From an uncultured Eubacteriales bacterium (GTDB taxonomy: Bacteria > Bacillota > Clostridia > Oscillospirales > Acutalibacteraceae): a stretch of 59,856 nucleotides of DNA. The notes beneath the pieces are model-generated. The model was not told the origin of the DNA, made no database searches, and saw only the letters and a program-made list of their open reading frames with translations. Of this stretch, positions 34,389-42,884 are shown piece by piece. The stretch spans positions 1 through 59,856 of the forward strand of contig CAKSDJ010000005.1 of assembly GCA_934445015.1 (NCBI GenBank). Reading direction: 5' to 3'. The stretch's first letter is position 1. Each line of letters opens with the position of its first letter. The translations under genes were made by a program, and so were the position numbers.

Positions 34389-37300
34389 ATGTTTAAAAAA
34401 ATATTGGCATTTATTTTAACGATCGCAGTGTTTGTTTCTTCAGTATCGGCAGTGCTTATTACCGCCGCCGCAACCGAAACAAAACAAATGCTGAACATTT
34501 CGGTTGTAACAACAAAAGCCGATAACGATCTGCTGAAAACGCTGTTGACTAACTATGACGGTGTTAAGCGTTATACCTCGCTTGATACTGCGCTTAACAA
34601 CGCCGAAAGCGACGGTATAAGCGGCGTTATGGTGCTGGCAGACAATTATCCGAATACAACAACAGCCGTTACAACAACTCAGGCACAAAAAATAAACGAG
34701 TTGGGTATACGTTTGTATATCGAATATGCGCGGGCTAATGAAACGCTCGGTATTACGGGATACAGCGGACTCGGCAAAATGGGCTATGACCGTGCAATTG
34801 TAATGGACAGTTCGGCACTTAATATGCCGCTTTACAGCATTTTGTATGTTCACGGTGCTCAGTATGTCAAAAAAACAGATATAACCAATTCGTGGCTTGT
34901 TAACGCAACGGTTGCGGGTTATGACACGGTTGAGTTTTACGACGATTCGGGTCTTACCGACTGTACGCCGTATTCTTTGCTTGAAACAGGTAGCAACGGC
35001 AATGTGCTTATTGCTTCTACAAAGTTAAGCCAGTTTATAACCGCGCGTTATGCGCCTTACATAAGGTGGCAAAAACTTTGGCTCAGTATTTTAAGTTGGG
35101 TATCGCAAAAAACTGTAACTTCAATTGAGTGGACGCCTGCCGTTAACCCGAATTATACTGCTGCCGAACAGCTTGCAGACAACGCTTATTCAGAAGCGGT
35201 CCGCCTTAATACCGAATGGTACATAAACAATATGATCGATCCAAATGGTAGCGGTATATATCAGTGCTTTTTATCGGGAGGATGTTTTAATGCGTACGGT
35301 GAGCAGGCAAAGTCAAAAGGTGTTCGTGCCGATTGTAACGGCGAGAGCATAGGCGCCATCGCTTTGGCAGGCGTTATTTTAAATAATCAAGAGTATAAAG
35401 ACCTTGCCTATAACACTATGAAATGGATGTTGACTGAGTCAAAAATGGCAAACGGCGACCGTGCCGACCCAACCAATTCGCAGTACGGACTTTTTTCCTG
35501 GTATGATGAAGACGCATATCTAAAATCTTATTACGGCGATGATAACGCCAAGGCGATATTAGGTCTTATACTCGGCTCTGCGGCACTGCAGACAAACGAG
35601 TTTGACGAGCGCATATTAGAGGGAATACTCGGCAATTTCAGAACAAGTGGTATTCACGGGTTCAGAGGTTCAATGATAAACGGTAAAGATTTAGAAACAC
35701 ACGGTTTCAAATATTATTACGAGGGTACTGTTAAAAATTATCGCCCCCATTTTGAAGCACTTTTGTGGGCGTGCTATTTGTGGGCATACGATAAGACCGG
35801 TTATGCACCTTTGTTAGAGTGCACTAAAACCGGCATTGATTTAATGATGGCATCATACTACCGAACAATTGATCCCGATGATAAATGTGTTGCGCAACAG
35901 TGGAAGTGGACAAACGGTATGCAGCAGGAACGCGCAAAAATGATATGGGCGCTCTCTTGGCTTGTGCAAGTAGAACCCACAGACAAACATATATCATGGC
36001 TCGATAAAATGATTACCGATATGATGCGTTATCAGGATACAGGGACAGGCGCTTTGCGTGAAGCCATAGGCGAACAGAACGAGGGTTCGGGTGAGTTCGG
36101 CGCCTTTACAAAAAACTCAGACTACGGCAAACATGAGTCGCCCGTAATTCAGAATAACGGCGACCCCTGCACCGATTCGCTTTATACTTCAAGTTTTGCT
36201 ATGGTTGCATTAAACGAAGCGGCGGCAGCATTGCGCGCAAGCAGCAATACCGCAAAGGCAACCGAGTATCAGAATTATGCAAAATCAATATCGGACTATG
36301 AAGTAAGAATTCAACAGGTAAGCGATACAAATTCTAAATATAACGGCGTTTGGTTCCGCGGTTTTGACTATGAAAAATGGGAAGCCTACGGCAGTGACGG
36401 CGACGCAGGCTGGGGTATCTGGTGCACCGAAACAGGTTGGTCACAGGCTCAGATCTCATCGGCATTATCCCTTCAAACACTCGGCACAAATATTTGGGAT
36501 TATTCGGGTGATACAACCGTTAACGCATATTTCCCCGATACGGCGGCAACTATGCTTAATTATGAACCCGACGCGGCGTCAATTACGGTTGATAAAACTT
36601 TAAGATATTCAGAATCAATACTAATTGACGGCGTAAAAAGCACAAGCACAACATACAGTGACGGCACATGGACCGGCGCAGAGGGTACAGACCTTACAAT
36701 TACCGTTGATAATAAGCGAAATATTACATTTGATACATTATCAATAGGATGTCTTCAAAAGATATCATTTGGTATCTGCAGACCCGAAAGCATAACATTT
36801 TACACTTCTGCCGACGGAAAAACTTATAAAGAAGTGGGAAAATATACCGGTGTAAGCGATGTGCAGTCTGAATATGACAATGATGATAATGGCGCATTTA
36901 TTGAGCGTGCCACGGTAACATTGGATTCGCCCGTATCCGCAAGGTATGTAAGGGCTGTAGTAAAAAATCCCGGAACATTTGTAAAATCAGGTACAACAAC
37001 AAAAACCTGGTTGTTTATGGATGAGTTTGAGATGAAGAGCGCCGTTACTTTAGAAAATTTAAAAGTGCTGATAGATACCGCCGCAGCAATTGACGACCTA
37101 AGCACTTATCAGCCGGCAACGGTGCTGGCATTTGACACGGCATATAAAAAAGCGATTGAATTTTACAATTCGGGCAGTCTGAATGAATCAAAACTGCACG
37201 AGGTCTACACCGCGCTTGAAAGCGCAATCAACGGTCTTAAAAAATCAACGGCGTATACAGTAACATCTTTTACCAACTGGACTAACTGGTCAAGTAGCAA

Positions 37301-39668
37301 AATTCCCGAATATACCAATAAAAAGTATGACGATTACCCCGGTCGCGGAAAAGTGCTTACAGACATTTCTGCACTGACAGAGCAAAACATTGATTTTTAT
37401 CTTGATATGGGCAGTTCAACAAGTGTTTTGTCAATAGGTTATTCTGCTCTGTCATTGCCTAATTCAGGCATATATCTGCAAAATGCCGAGTTCTTTGTGT
37501 CGGATACACCAAACGGACCTTGGACGAGTGTAGGTACAGTATATGCAGGCGCACATAAAGGCGACCCCACGGTTAAAGAGTATCAGATACTCAGCGGCAC
37601 GGCAAACGGTGCCGAAGGCAGATATGTTAAGGTAGTATTTTCAAGAGACTCTACGCATGAATTAAAGGTCAACGGCGTATTAAAACGTTCAGAATGGTTA
37701 TATCTTAATGAAATTCTGATAAACGAGTTCCGCCCGATAACCGTTGAATCCGAAAATGCCGATGTTGATATGGTATATGTTGACGGCACCGATATGGAAA
37801 TCGGCGTTCTGGGCGCAATATGCGGCAAAGATGTTAAAGTTAATATTACTCCGCATACAAACGCAATAGTTAAATCGGCTACTGTAAACGGCAGTTTGGT
37901 AACCATAGAAAACAATTCATTTGTTATTCCGTGCGTTACTTCGGCGCAGAATATTGTTTTGAGCAGTAATGTCTACTCTGAAGAAGAAATGCCTAAGTTT
38001 GCAGGCATTAAAGATTTACTTGTACCTGTATCTGAAGTTGAAGGGTTTGACCCTGTTATTGATATAGCCGCATACGATAAAGACGGCAATGATATAACAC
38101 AACTGATTACATATAACACAAGCGGTCTTGCGGCAACAAAAGGCACGTATACAATTACTTACAGCGTAACCGCGTCTAACGGTGCCGTTGCGCAGGCCAC
38201 CACAAACGTTCACGTGGTAGACAACATAAGCGGTAACCGCGTTATAGCGGCAACCCCGTCAACTTCTGAAATACATTCACGAAAAGGTGTAGCCGACGCA
38301 AATATACTTGTAGACGGCAAATATGCTCCTGCTGATGCAGGTCATGCAAATCCTGCATATGTTGCCTGGAAAGACACCGAGAGCATAGAAATCGTTATTA
38401 AACTTGACGGCAGTAAAACTATATCCGAACTCGGATATTCGCTTGCCTCGGCTCCCCATTTGGGAGCAATTCCGCCCGACGTTGACTTTTACGTAACCGA
38501 CGCTTTGAGCGGCGATAAAGCTCCTGATTGGACTTATGCAGGAACAATTGAGGCGTTGGTTCACCCTGCCACCGAATACGATTATATAAAACGCACAATA
38601 CCTGTAAATGAAATAACAAACGGATATGTAAAAGCTGTAGTGCGTTTTGACGATGACGGCATAATGGATGCATACAGCAATACCGTAGGCAAAGGCAAGC
38701 CCGAGTGGACGTTTGTTGATGAAATTATTTTAGGCGATACAAATGAATTAAAATTTGCCGGTGCAAGCATTACGCTTTCAGACAGCATTGCCGTTAATTA
38801 TATGGTTGAAAAGTCACAGGTTGAGAATTACAGCGGTCTGAGCGTTAAATTCAAGTTAAACGGCGGCGAATATACAGTAGATAAATATACCGAAAAAGAC
38901 GGCTATTATATTTTCAAATGCAATGATATTGCTCCGCATTTAATGACAAACGGCATTTACGTAACTTTAAGCGGCACAAAGAGCGGCACCGAATACAAAT
39001 CGTTTGAGTCGGTTTACAGTATCAAGCAATATTGTCATAACATTCTTGAAACAACCGACGATACACAAACCGAGATACGCAAATTACTGGTTGATCTGCT
39101 TAATTACGGCGCTGCGTCGCAAGAATACTATAAAACAAACGTAGATACCGAATTTGCATACAAAAAACTTGCAAACGCCGACCTCTCGGAAGCGCAGGCA
39201 AATTGGGGCACAAACTCTGCGCCTGTTCTTAACTCGGTGCTCGATTTAAAATATGCAACCGTTCAAAATCCGACAGTAAGCTGGAAAAGCGGCGGACTGT
39301 ACCTTGCACATTCTGCAATAATGAAGTTTACAATACAGGCAGATTCGGTTGAAAACCTCACTGTCAGAGTTAAATGCGGCGAAAAAGAATGGGCGATTGA
39401 TTCGGGTAACAGTAAAAATTTTGTATCAATCGGAGACGGCAAATACTGCATTTATGTAAGCGGATTAAATATTATTCAAATGAGAGATGACGTTTACCTG
39501 ACGGTATACAACGGCAATACCGCCGTAAGCAATACGATCCGTTACAGCATAGAGTCATACGCGGCATCCAAGGCAGATGACAGCAACGCCCTGTTGGCAG
39601 GTCTTGTAAAAGCAATGATAAAATACGGCGATTCCGCAAAAGCATATCTTGAAAGCAAACAGCAGTAA
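34389..39668 (+). CDS. Secreted multimodular carbohydrate-active-like protein, 1759 aa (copy B)
   Basis: A signal peptide (about 1-28) is followed by the same amidotransferase-like plus helical-barrel unit as the upstream gene (to about 718). Then come a discoidin (F5/8C)-like domain (725-880), a helical FIVAR-like domain (887-952), a second discoidin-like domain (953-1117), a small beta domain, and an immunoglobulin/DUF5011-like domain (1197-1277). A third discoidin-like domain (1279-1450) precedes a C-terminal module that occurs twice (1455-1595 and 1610-1755). Each copy of that module closes with a helix such as L-L-N-Y-G-A-A-S-Q-E-Y or M-I-K-Y-G-D-S-A-K-A-Y. Domain edges are my estimates. 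AAAGGAGG precedes the ATG. Probable role: binding and trimming host or plant glycans. Confidence 0.8.
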   Translation: MFKKILAFILTIAVFVSSVSAVLITAAATETKQMLNISVVTTKADNDLLKTLLTNYDGVKRYTSLDTALNNAESDGISGVMVLADNYPNTTTAVTTTQAQKINELGIRLYIEYARANETLGITGYSGLGKMGYDRAIVMDSSALNMPLYSILYVHGAQYVKKTDITNSWLVNATVAGYDTVEFYDDSGLTDCTPYSLLETGSNGNVLIASTKLSQFITARYAPYIRWQKLWLSILSWVSQKTVTSIEWTPAVNPNYTAAEQLADNAYSEAVRLNTEWYINNMIDPNGSGIYQCFLSGGCFNAYGEQAKSKGVRADCNGESIGAIALAGVILNNQEYKDLAYNTMKWMLTESKMANGDRADPTNSQYGLFSWYDEDAYLKSYYGDDNAKAILGLILGSAALQTNEFDERILEGILGNFRTSGIHGFRGSMINGKDLETHGFKYYYEGTVKNYRPHFEALLWACYLWAYDKTGYAPLLECTKTGIDLMMASYYRTIDPDDKCVAQQWKWTNGMQQERAKMIWALSWLVQVEPTDKHISWLDKMITDMMRYQDTGTGALREAIGEQNEGSGEFGAFTKNSDYGKHESPVIQNNGDPCTDSLYTSSFAMVALNEAAAALRASSNTAKATEYQNYAKSISDYEVRIQQVSDTNSKYNGVWFRGFDYEKWEAYGSDGDAGWGIWCTETGWSQAQISSALSLQTLGTNIWDYSGDTTVNAYFPDTAATMLNYEPDAASITVDKTLRYSESILIDGVKSTSTTYSDGTWTGAEGTDLTITVDNKRNITFDTLSIGCLQKISFGICRPESITFYTSADGKTYKEVGKYTGVSDVQSEYDNDDNGAFIERATVTLDSPVSARYVRAVVKNPGTFVKSGTTTKTWLFMDEFEMKSAVTLENLKVLIDTAAAIDDLSTYQPATVLAFDTAYKKAIEFYNSGSLNESKLHEVYTALESAINGLKKSTAYTVTSFTNWTNWSSSKIPEYTNKKYDDYPGRGKVLTDISALTEQNIDFYLDMGSSTSVLSIGYSALSLPNSGIYLQNAEFFVSDTPNGPWTSVGTVYAGAHKGDPTVKEYQILSGTANGAEGRYVKVVFSRDSTHELKVNGVLKRSEWLYLNEILINEFRPITVESENADVDMVYVDGTDMEIGVLGAICGKDVKVNITPHTNAIVKSATVNGSLVTIENNSFVIPCVTSAQNIVLSSNVYSEEEMPKFAGIKDLLVPVSEVEGFDPVIDIAAYDKDGNDITQLITYNTSGLAATKGTYTITYSVTASNGAVAQATTNVHVVDNISGNRVIAATPSTSEIHSRKGVADANILVDGKYAPADAGHANPAYVAWKDTESIEIVIKLDGSKTISELGYSLASAPHLGAIPPDVDFYVTDALSGDKAPDWTYAGTIEALVHPATEYDYIKRTIPVNEITNGYVKAVVRFDDDGIMDAYSNTVGKGKPEWTFVDEIILGDTNELKFAGASITLSDSIAVNYMVEKSQVENYSGLSVKFKLNGGEYTVDKYTEKDGYYIFKCNDIAPHLMTNGIYVTLSGTKSGTEYKSFESVYSIKQYCHNILETTDDTQTEIRKLLVDLLNYGAASQEYYKTNVDTEFAYKKLANADLSEAQANWGTNSAPVLNSVLDLKYATVQNPTVSWKSGGLYLAHSAIMKFTIQADSVENLTVRVKCGEKEWAIDSGNSKNFVSIGDGKYCIYVSGLNIIQMRDDVYLTVYNGNTAVSNTIRYSIESYAASKADDSNALLAGLVKAMIKYGDSAKAYLESKQQ
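34761..36415 (+). repeat. 1655-base direct repeat, copy 2
   Basis: Identical to 32515-34169. The match covers the end of the N-terminal domain and nearly all of the helical domain, and stops inside the codon after D-A-G-W-G, about 43 codons before the first discoidin-like domain region. Confidence 0.97.
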
Positions 39669-39689
39669 AATTTTAAGGAGGGGTTTATT

Positions 39690-39818
39690 ATTAACATCAA
39701 AACATTTTTAAAACCTGAAATTGAAATTGTGTCCTTAGAATTGAACGATGTAATTGTAACAAGTTTTAACAGCGAAATCGGTATTCCGTTACCGGATGAG
39801 GAGTGGGAAGAAGAATGA
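39690..39818 (+). CDS. Small peptide with apparent ATT start
   Basis: A 42-codon frame follows a strong ribosome binding site, AAGGAGGGG (39675-39683), placed 22 bases before the first plausible methionine-equivalent region. The frame reads N-I-K-T-F-L-K-P-E-I-E-I-V-S-L-E and then L-N-D-V-I-V-T-S, ending P-D-E-E-W-E-E-E. There is no ATG, GTG or TTG between the ribosome binding site and codon 13. An ATT at 39690 (eight bases after GGAGG) or 39687 is best placed. The K-P-E-x-E-I pattern recalls short peptides of gut Firmicutes that I know only loosely. Its TGA overlaps the ATG of the next gene. A lost ATG is the alternative. Confidence 0.55.
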   Translation: MNIKTFLKPEIEIVSLELNDVIVTSFNSEIGIPLPDEEWEEE

Positions 39819-40288
39819 GCAAAAAGATTTTAATTTGTTTTATAGTCGTTTTTACCGCAATTGCTTTTTGCGGATGCGCAAAAACAAAAGTTGATAATTC
39901 ATCTTCTGAAAGCAACATAAAAAACGCCGGAAGCGCTTTTGAATTACCCGATGAAGTTTTTGATAACGACGGTTCGGACAATACACAGGACCAGAACAAC
40001 ACCGCTCACGCAAATAACGGAAGCAGTGTAAAAAGTGACGGCAAAGGCACAGGCGCAGCAGGCGATAAAAACAGCAATGCCGACAACGGCAATACTGCCG
40101 GCAAAGAAAATACAGGCAGCAATAATTCTGTCAAGAATAACGGCGGCACCTCACAGGATAAGTCTTCTGCAAACAGTGATGATAACCAAAGTTCTGACAG
40201 CAGTGACAATGTTTCATCCGATGATGTACCGAATTTGCCGAGCGAAAACGACAAAACAAACATCGAATTACCTTTCGACAGGTGGTAA
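39815..40288 (+). CDS. Low-complexity lipoprotein
   Basis: The 157-residue protein has a lipoprotein signal peptide with lipobox A-F-C-G-C. Most of the remainder is a Ser/Asn/Asp/Gly-rich disordered stretch. A short hydrophobic tail, I-E-L-P-F-D-R-W, ends the protein. It should be tethered to the outer face of the membrane. The ATG overlaps the stop of the preceding small peptide (ATGA), so it is probably translated by coupling. Function is not known; the composition suggests a spacer or a displayed tail. Confidence 0.7.
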   Translation: MSKKILICFIVVFTAIAFCGCAKTKVDNSSSESNIKNAGSAFELPDEVFDNDGSDNTQDQNNTAHANNGSSVKSDGKGTGAAGDKNSNADNGNTAGKENTGSNNSVKNNGGTSQDKSSANSDDNQSSDSSDNVSSDDVPNLPSENDKTNIELPFDRW

Positions 40289-40373
40289 TCTGACAATTTT
40301 TCTGTTACAGATAGGTTGACAGCAAATCACACAACAAACGGTTGCCGCACTTGAAGCGGCAATACCAAACATC

Positions 40374-40412
40374 AAAAAACAGACCTGCTAAAAATTGCGG
40401 GTCTGTTTTTTA
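40374..40412 (+). terminator. Terminator of the large secreted-protein operon
   Basis: AAAAACAGACCTGC pairs with GCGGGTCTGTTTTTT with one G-T wobble and an eight-base loop. It ends in a T run. Confidence 0.85.
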
Positions 40413-40505
40413 ATAATGCAACGTAATATATTTTTATTATTTGTTACATATTATACAAGCCTATATTCATAACTTCAAATATAAGGGTTGAAAGCAGGTA
40501 ATTAT

Positions 40506-41258
40506 ATGAAGTGTTTTATAATAACAAAAAAGCAAATTATGTTGTGCATAAGTCTGGTGCTTGCCGCTGCGGTCACAATAGTATGTTCTGCCGTGGCTTT
40601 TGCCGATAATGACAGAAAACTGCCTATCTACTGTGTTGAAAGTGACAAAAAACAAATAGCAATAAGTTTTGATGCGGCGTGGGGCAATGATGATACCGAG
40701 CAGTTAATAAATATACTTGCAGAGTATAAGGTGCCGGCAACATTTTTTGTAGTTGGCGCTTGGGTAGATAAATACCCAGAATCGGTAAAACAGTTAAGCG
40801 ACGCAGGTCATCAGGTTCAAAATCATTCAAATACACACCCTTATATGACCGGACTTTCGGCAGAACAGATAACCGATGAAATTGAAGCCTGCAACAAAAA
40901 AATAGAAAACATAACCGGCAAATGCCCAACGTTGTTCCGTCCGCCTTACGGTGATTATGATAACAAGGTAGTACAAACGGTTGAAAGTATAAATATGCAC
41001 GCAATTCAGTGGGATGTTGATTCTCTTGACTGGAAAGACAACGCCACGCCCGAAAGTATATGCAAGCGCGTAACTTCAAAAGTGAAAAACGGCAGTATTA
41101 TACTTTTTCATAACGACGCCGAACATACGCCCGAGGCACTGCCCACAATTTTAAAATGCCTCAAAGATGAAGGGTATGAATTTGTATTTATAAACGATTT
41201 GATTTATAAAGAAAATTACGAGATAAAACACGACGGAACACAGTGTAAATTAAAATAA
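40506..41258 (+). CDS. PdaB-like polysaccharide deacetylase
   Basis: The 250-residue protein has an N-terminal membrane or signal segment and a NodB domain. The motifs are I-S-F-D-A-A-W-G (in place of T-F-D-D-G-P), H-S-N-T-H-P (metal-binding His pair), R-P-P-Y-G-D-Y-D and I-L-F-H-N-D. The D-A-A-W-G variant is typical of the sporulation-linked PdaB group, which acts on spore cortex or cell-wall peptidoglycan. The ATG at 40506 follows GCAGGTAA; an upstream TTG is less likely. Confidence 0.88.
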   Translation: MKCFIITKKQIMLCISLVLAAAVTIVCSAVAFADNDRKLPIYCVESDKKQIAISFDAAWGNDDTEQLINILAEYKVPATFFVVGAWVDKYPESVKQLSDAGHQVQNHSNTHPYMTGLSAEQITDEIEACNKKIENITGKCPTLFRPPYGDYDNKVVQTVESINMHAIQWDVDSLDWKDNATPESICKRVTSKVKNGSIILFHNDAEHTPEALPTILKCLKDEGYEFVFINDLIYKENYEIKHDGTQCKLK

Positions 41259-41272
41259 AAACCTCATTTCGG

Positions 41273-41301
41273 TTGAAAGGTCGCCTTAAACATGTTATAA
41301 T
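41273..41301 (+). promoter_or_regulatory. Sigma-A promoter
   Basis: TTGAAA, 17 bases, TATAAT. The downstream GTG start lies 25 bases after the -10 element. Confidence 0.7.
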
Positions 41302-41326
41302 AACACGAAATAACGGCGGTGATTTT

Positions 41327-41590
41327 GTGGACGGTAATTTTTTCTTTCAAAATAAACGGTGCAGATATTTTCCGTGTCATAACGGCATTGACAAAAAAGA
41401 GTTTAACTGTTTTTTCTGTTATTGTCCGCTGTATACGCTCGGTACAGGGTGCGGAGGTAATTATAAAATACTTTCAAACGGTATAAAAGATTGCAGCGAC
41501 TGCACCGTGTGTCATCTGGCAGACTCACATAAAATTATAGAATCAAAGTTCAACCTTATTTCAGCAATTGAAAAACAAAACAGAAAATAA
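41327..41590 (+). CDS. Cysteine-rich small domain protein
   Basis: The protein of 87 residues has about ten cysteines in the pattern of the 'cysteine-rich small domain' family: K-R-C-R-Y-F-P-C-H, F-C-Y-C-P-L-Y, G-T-G-C-G-G-N-Y, K-D-C-S-D-C-T-V-C-H. These probably bind metals. In some genomes the domain is linked to cobalamin-related genes, but nothing here supports that. The GTG at 41327 follows the ribosome binding site GGCGGTGAT. The gene has its own promoter and terminator. Confidence 0.8.
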   Translation: MDGNFFFQNKRCRYFPCHNGIDKKEFNCFFCYCPLYTLGTGCGGNYKILSNGIKDCSDCTVCHLADSHKIIESKFNLISAIEKQNRK

Positions 41591-41619
41591 AAAAAGCGAT
41601 GAAACGTCATCGCTTTTTT
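41590..41619. terminator. Bidirectional terminator
   Basis: AAAAAGCGATGA and TCATCGCTTTTT with a four-base loop lie between convergent genes. T runs occur on both strands. Confidence 0.85.
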
Positions 41620-41621
41620 GT

Positions 41622-42029
41622 TTATAAACTTTTCAAATAGTCCTCTAAAATTATCACTGCAGCAACGGCGTCAACCGTTTGTTTTCGCTTTTTGCCGCGA
41701 ACGTTGTTCATATTAAGATAATTGTGCGCAGTAACAGTAGTGCAGCGTTCATCCCACAAAACAGTTTCAATACCGCTTTTGTTATGTATCATTTCGGCAA
41801 TGGCAGCGCACTCGGTTGCGCGCTCGCCGATGGTTCCGTCCATATTTTTGGGGTATCCCACTACTACTCTTTCGGCATTTAATTCTGCCGCCGAATTACA
41901 AATTTTTTCGACAAGTCTTTCGGTGTTGTATTCGGTGATAACATTTTTAGGAAACGCAAACTTATTTGCGGGGTCTGATGCCGCTATGCCGGTTCGCGCC
42001 TTGCCTAAGTCAACTGACATTATTATCAT
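41622..42029 (-). CDS. ruvX: Putative Holliday junction resolvase RuvX/YqgF
   Basis: The 135-residue RNase H-fold protein shows S-V-D-L-G-K-A-R-T-G (first catalytic Asp), G-Y-P-K-N-M-D-G, W-D-E-R-C-T-T (catalytic Asp/Glu) and V-D-A-V-A-A-V-I-I-L. It is essential in several bacteria and implicated in 16S rRNA processing as well as junction cleavage. AAGGGG stands before the ATG. It follows the histidine phosphatase gene by four bases. Confidence 0.94.
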   Translation of the reverse strand: MIIMSVDLGKARTGIAASDPANKFAFPKNVITEYNTERLVEKICNSAAELNAERVVVGYPKNMDGTIGERATECAAIAEMIHNKSGIETVLWDERCTTVTAHNYLNMNNVRGKKRKQTVDAVAAVIILEDYLKSL

Positions 42030-42033
42030 ATTG

Positions 42034-42693
42034 TTAACCCCTTATTTCAGATACAATACGGCTGCGCTTTGGCATATAGCAATCGGGAACATGCGAATAA
42101 TCGTTAAAAAATTCAACACCTATTTTATTTTCATCATCTATTTTAATCAATGTGACCGCTGTGTTTTCACACCAGGGTACATCTTTTAGGCGTTCAATAT
42201 CATTATAAAATACGCGGCACAAAAGGCAGCGCAACACACCGCCGTGCGTTGTAACGGCAATTGTTTTACCTGAGTTTTGACGCGCAAGTTCAAGTATTTC
42301 ACTGTAAATGCGTTCATATCCGTGGCGCATCGGCTCACCGCCTTGCGGCGCAAAATCCTGTGGGTGATTGTTCCAGGTGTCGGCAAGCCCTGCTATTGCG
42401 TTAAACGCTTCCTGAAACGGCCTGCCCTCTACTACACCGCCGTGAATTTCAACAAGGTTCTGCCGTGTGTTAACGGCAAGACTTTTTGAGTCCGCTATTG
42501 CGTGGGCGGTTTTTTGCGCCCTTATCAACGGACTTGAAAAAACTGCGTCAAGTTTTATATTTTTAAAACGCTCTGACAGGTATTCAAGTTGCTTTCTGCC
42601 TGTTTCGCTTACGTCGCAGTCGGTAGAACCCTGAAAAAGCCGTTTTTGGTTGCCCATTGCTTCACAATGCCTGATAAGATATATATACGTCAT
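42034..42693 (-). CDS. Histidine phosphatase family protein
   Basis: The 219-residue protein starts L-I-R-H-C-E-A (phospho-acceptor His) and has G-S-T-D, S-S-P-L-I-R-A-Q-K-T-A and T-H-G-G-V-L-R (second His), as in cofactor-dependent phosphoglycerate mutase-like phosphatases. The substrate is not clear; relatives include phosphoserine and alpha-ribazole phosphatases. The R-H-C-E variant retains the catalytic His. GAGG precedes the ATG. Confidence 0.88.
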   Translation of the reverse strand: MTYIYLIRHCEAMGNQKRLFQGSTDCDVSETGRKQLEYLSERFKNIKLDAVFSSPLIRAQKTAHAIADSKSLAVNTRQNLVEIHGGVVEGRPFQEAFNAIAGLADTWNNHPQDFAPQGGEPMRHGYERIYSEILELARQNSGKTIAVTTHGGVLRCLLCRVFYNDIERLKDVPWCENTAVTLIKIDDENKIGVEFFNDYSHVPDCYMPKRSRIVSEIRG

Positions 42694-42823
42694 ATTTAAC
42701 CTCTGTTACCGATTTAAAATTCAGTCCGGCAGATTTTAATTATTTGCCAGACCGACACTGTTATTTTATCATAATCGCGTTGCTTTTTCAATAAGATTAT
42801 ATTTTAAAAATAACTATTGATAA

Positions 42824-42852
42824 TTGACTTAAATACTGTTAAAATGTAAAAT
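42824..42852 (+). promoter_or_regulatory. Sigma-A promoter for the cyclophilin gene
   Basis: TTGACT, 17 bases, TAAAAT, 32 bases before the start codon. It lies in the divergent spacer after the minus-strand phosphatase gene. Confidence 0.7.
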
Positions 42853-42884
42853 ATAGTAAAAACTGTGTACAAAGAGGTATATTT

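Noticed and set aside
32515..36415. Long identical repeats as an insertion sequence or integrated element
   Set aside because: The repeats lie inside coding sequence in the same frame, carry no transposase and have no terminal inverted repeats.
40006..40296. Minus-strand open frame opposite the low-complexity lipoprotein
   Set aside because: It is the mirror of Ser/Asn/Gly-rich codons, without ribosome binding site; the plus-strand frame has a lipobox signal and coupled start.
42034..42693. R-H-C-E instead of R-H-G-E in the histidine phosphatase as a defect
   Set aside because: The catalytic Arg and His are kept and the variant occurs in related proteins, so activity is not in doubt from this alone.
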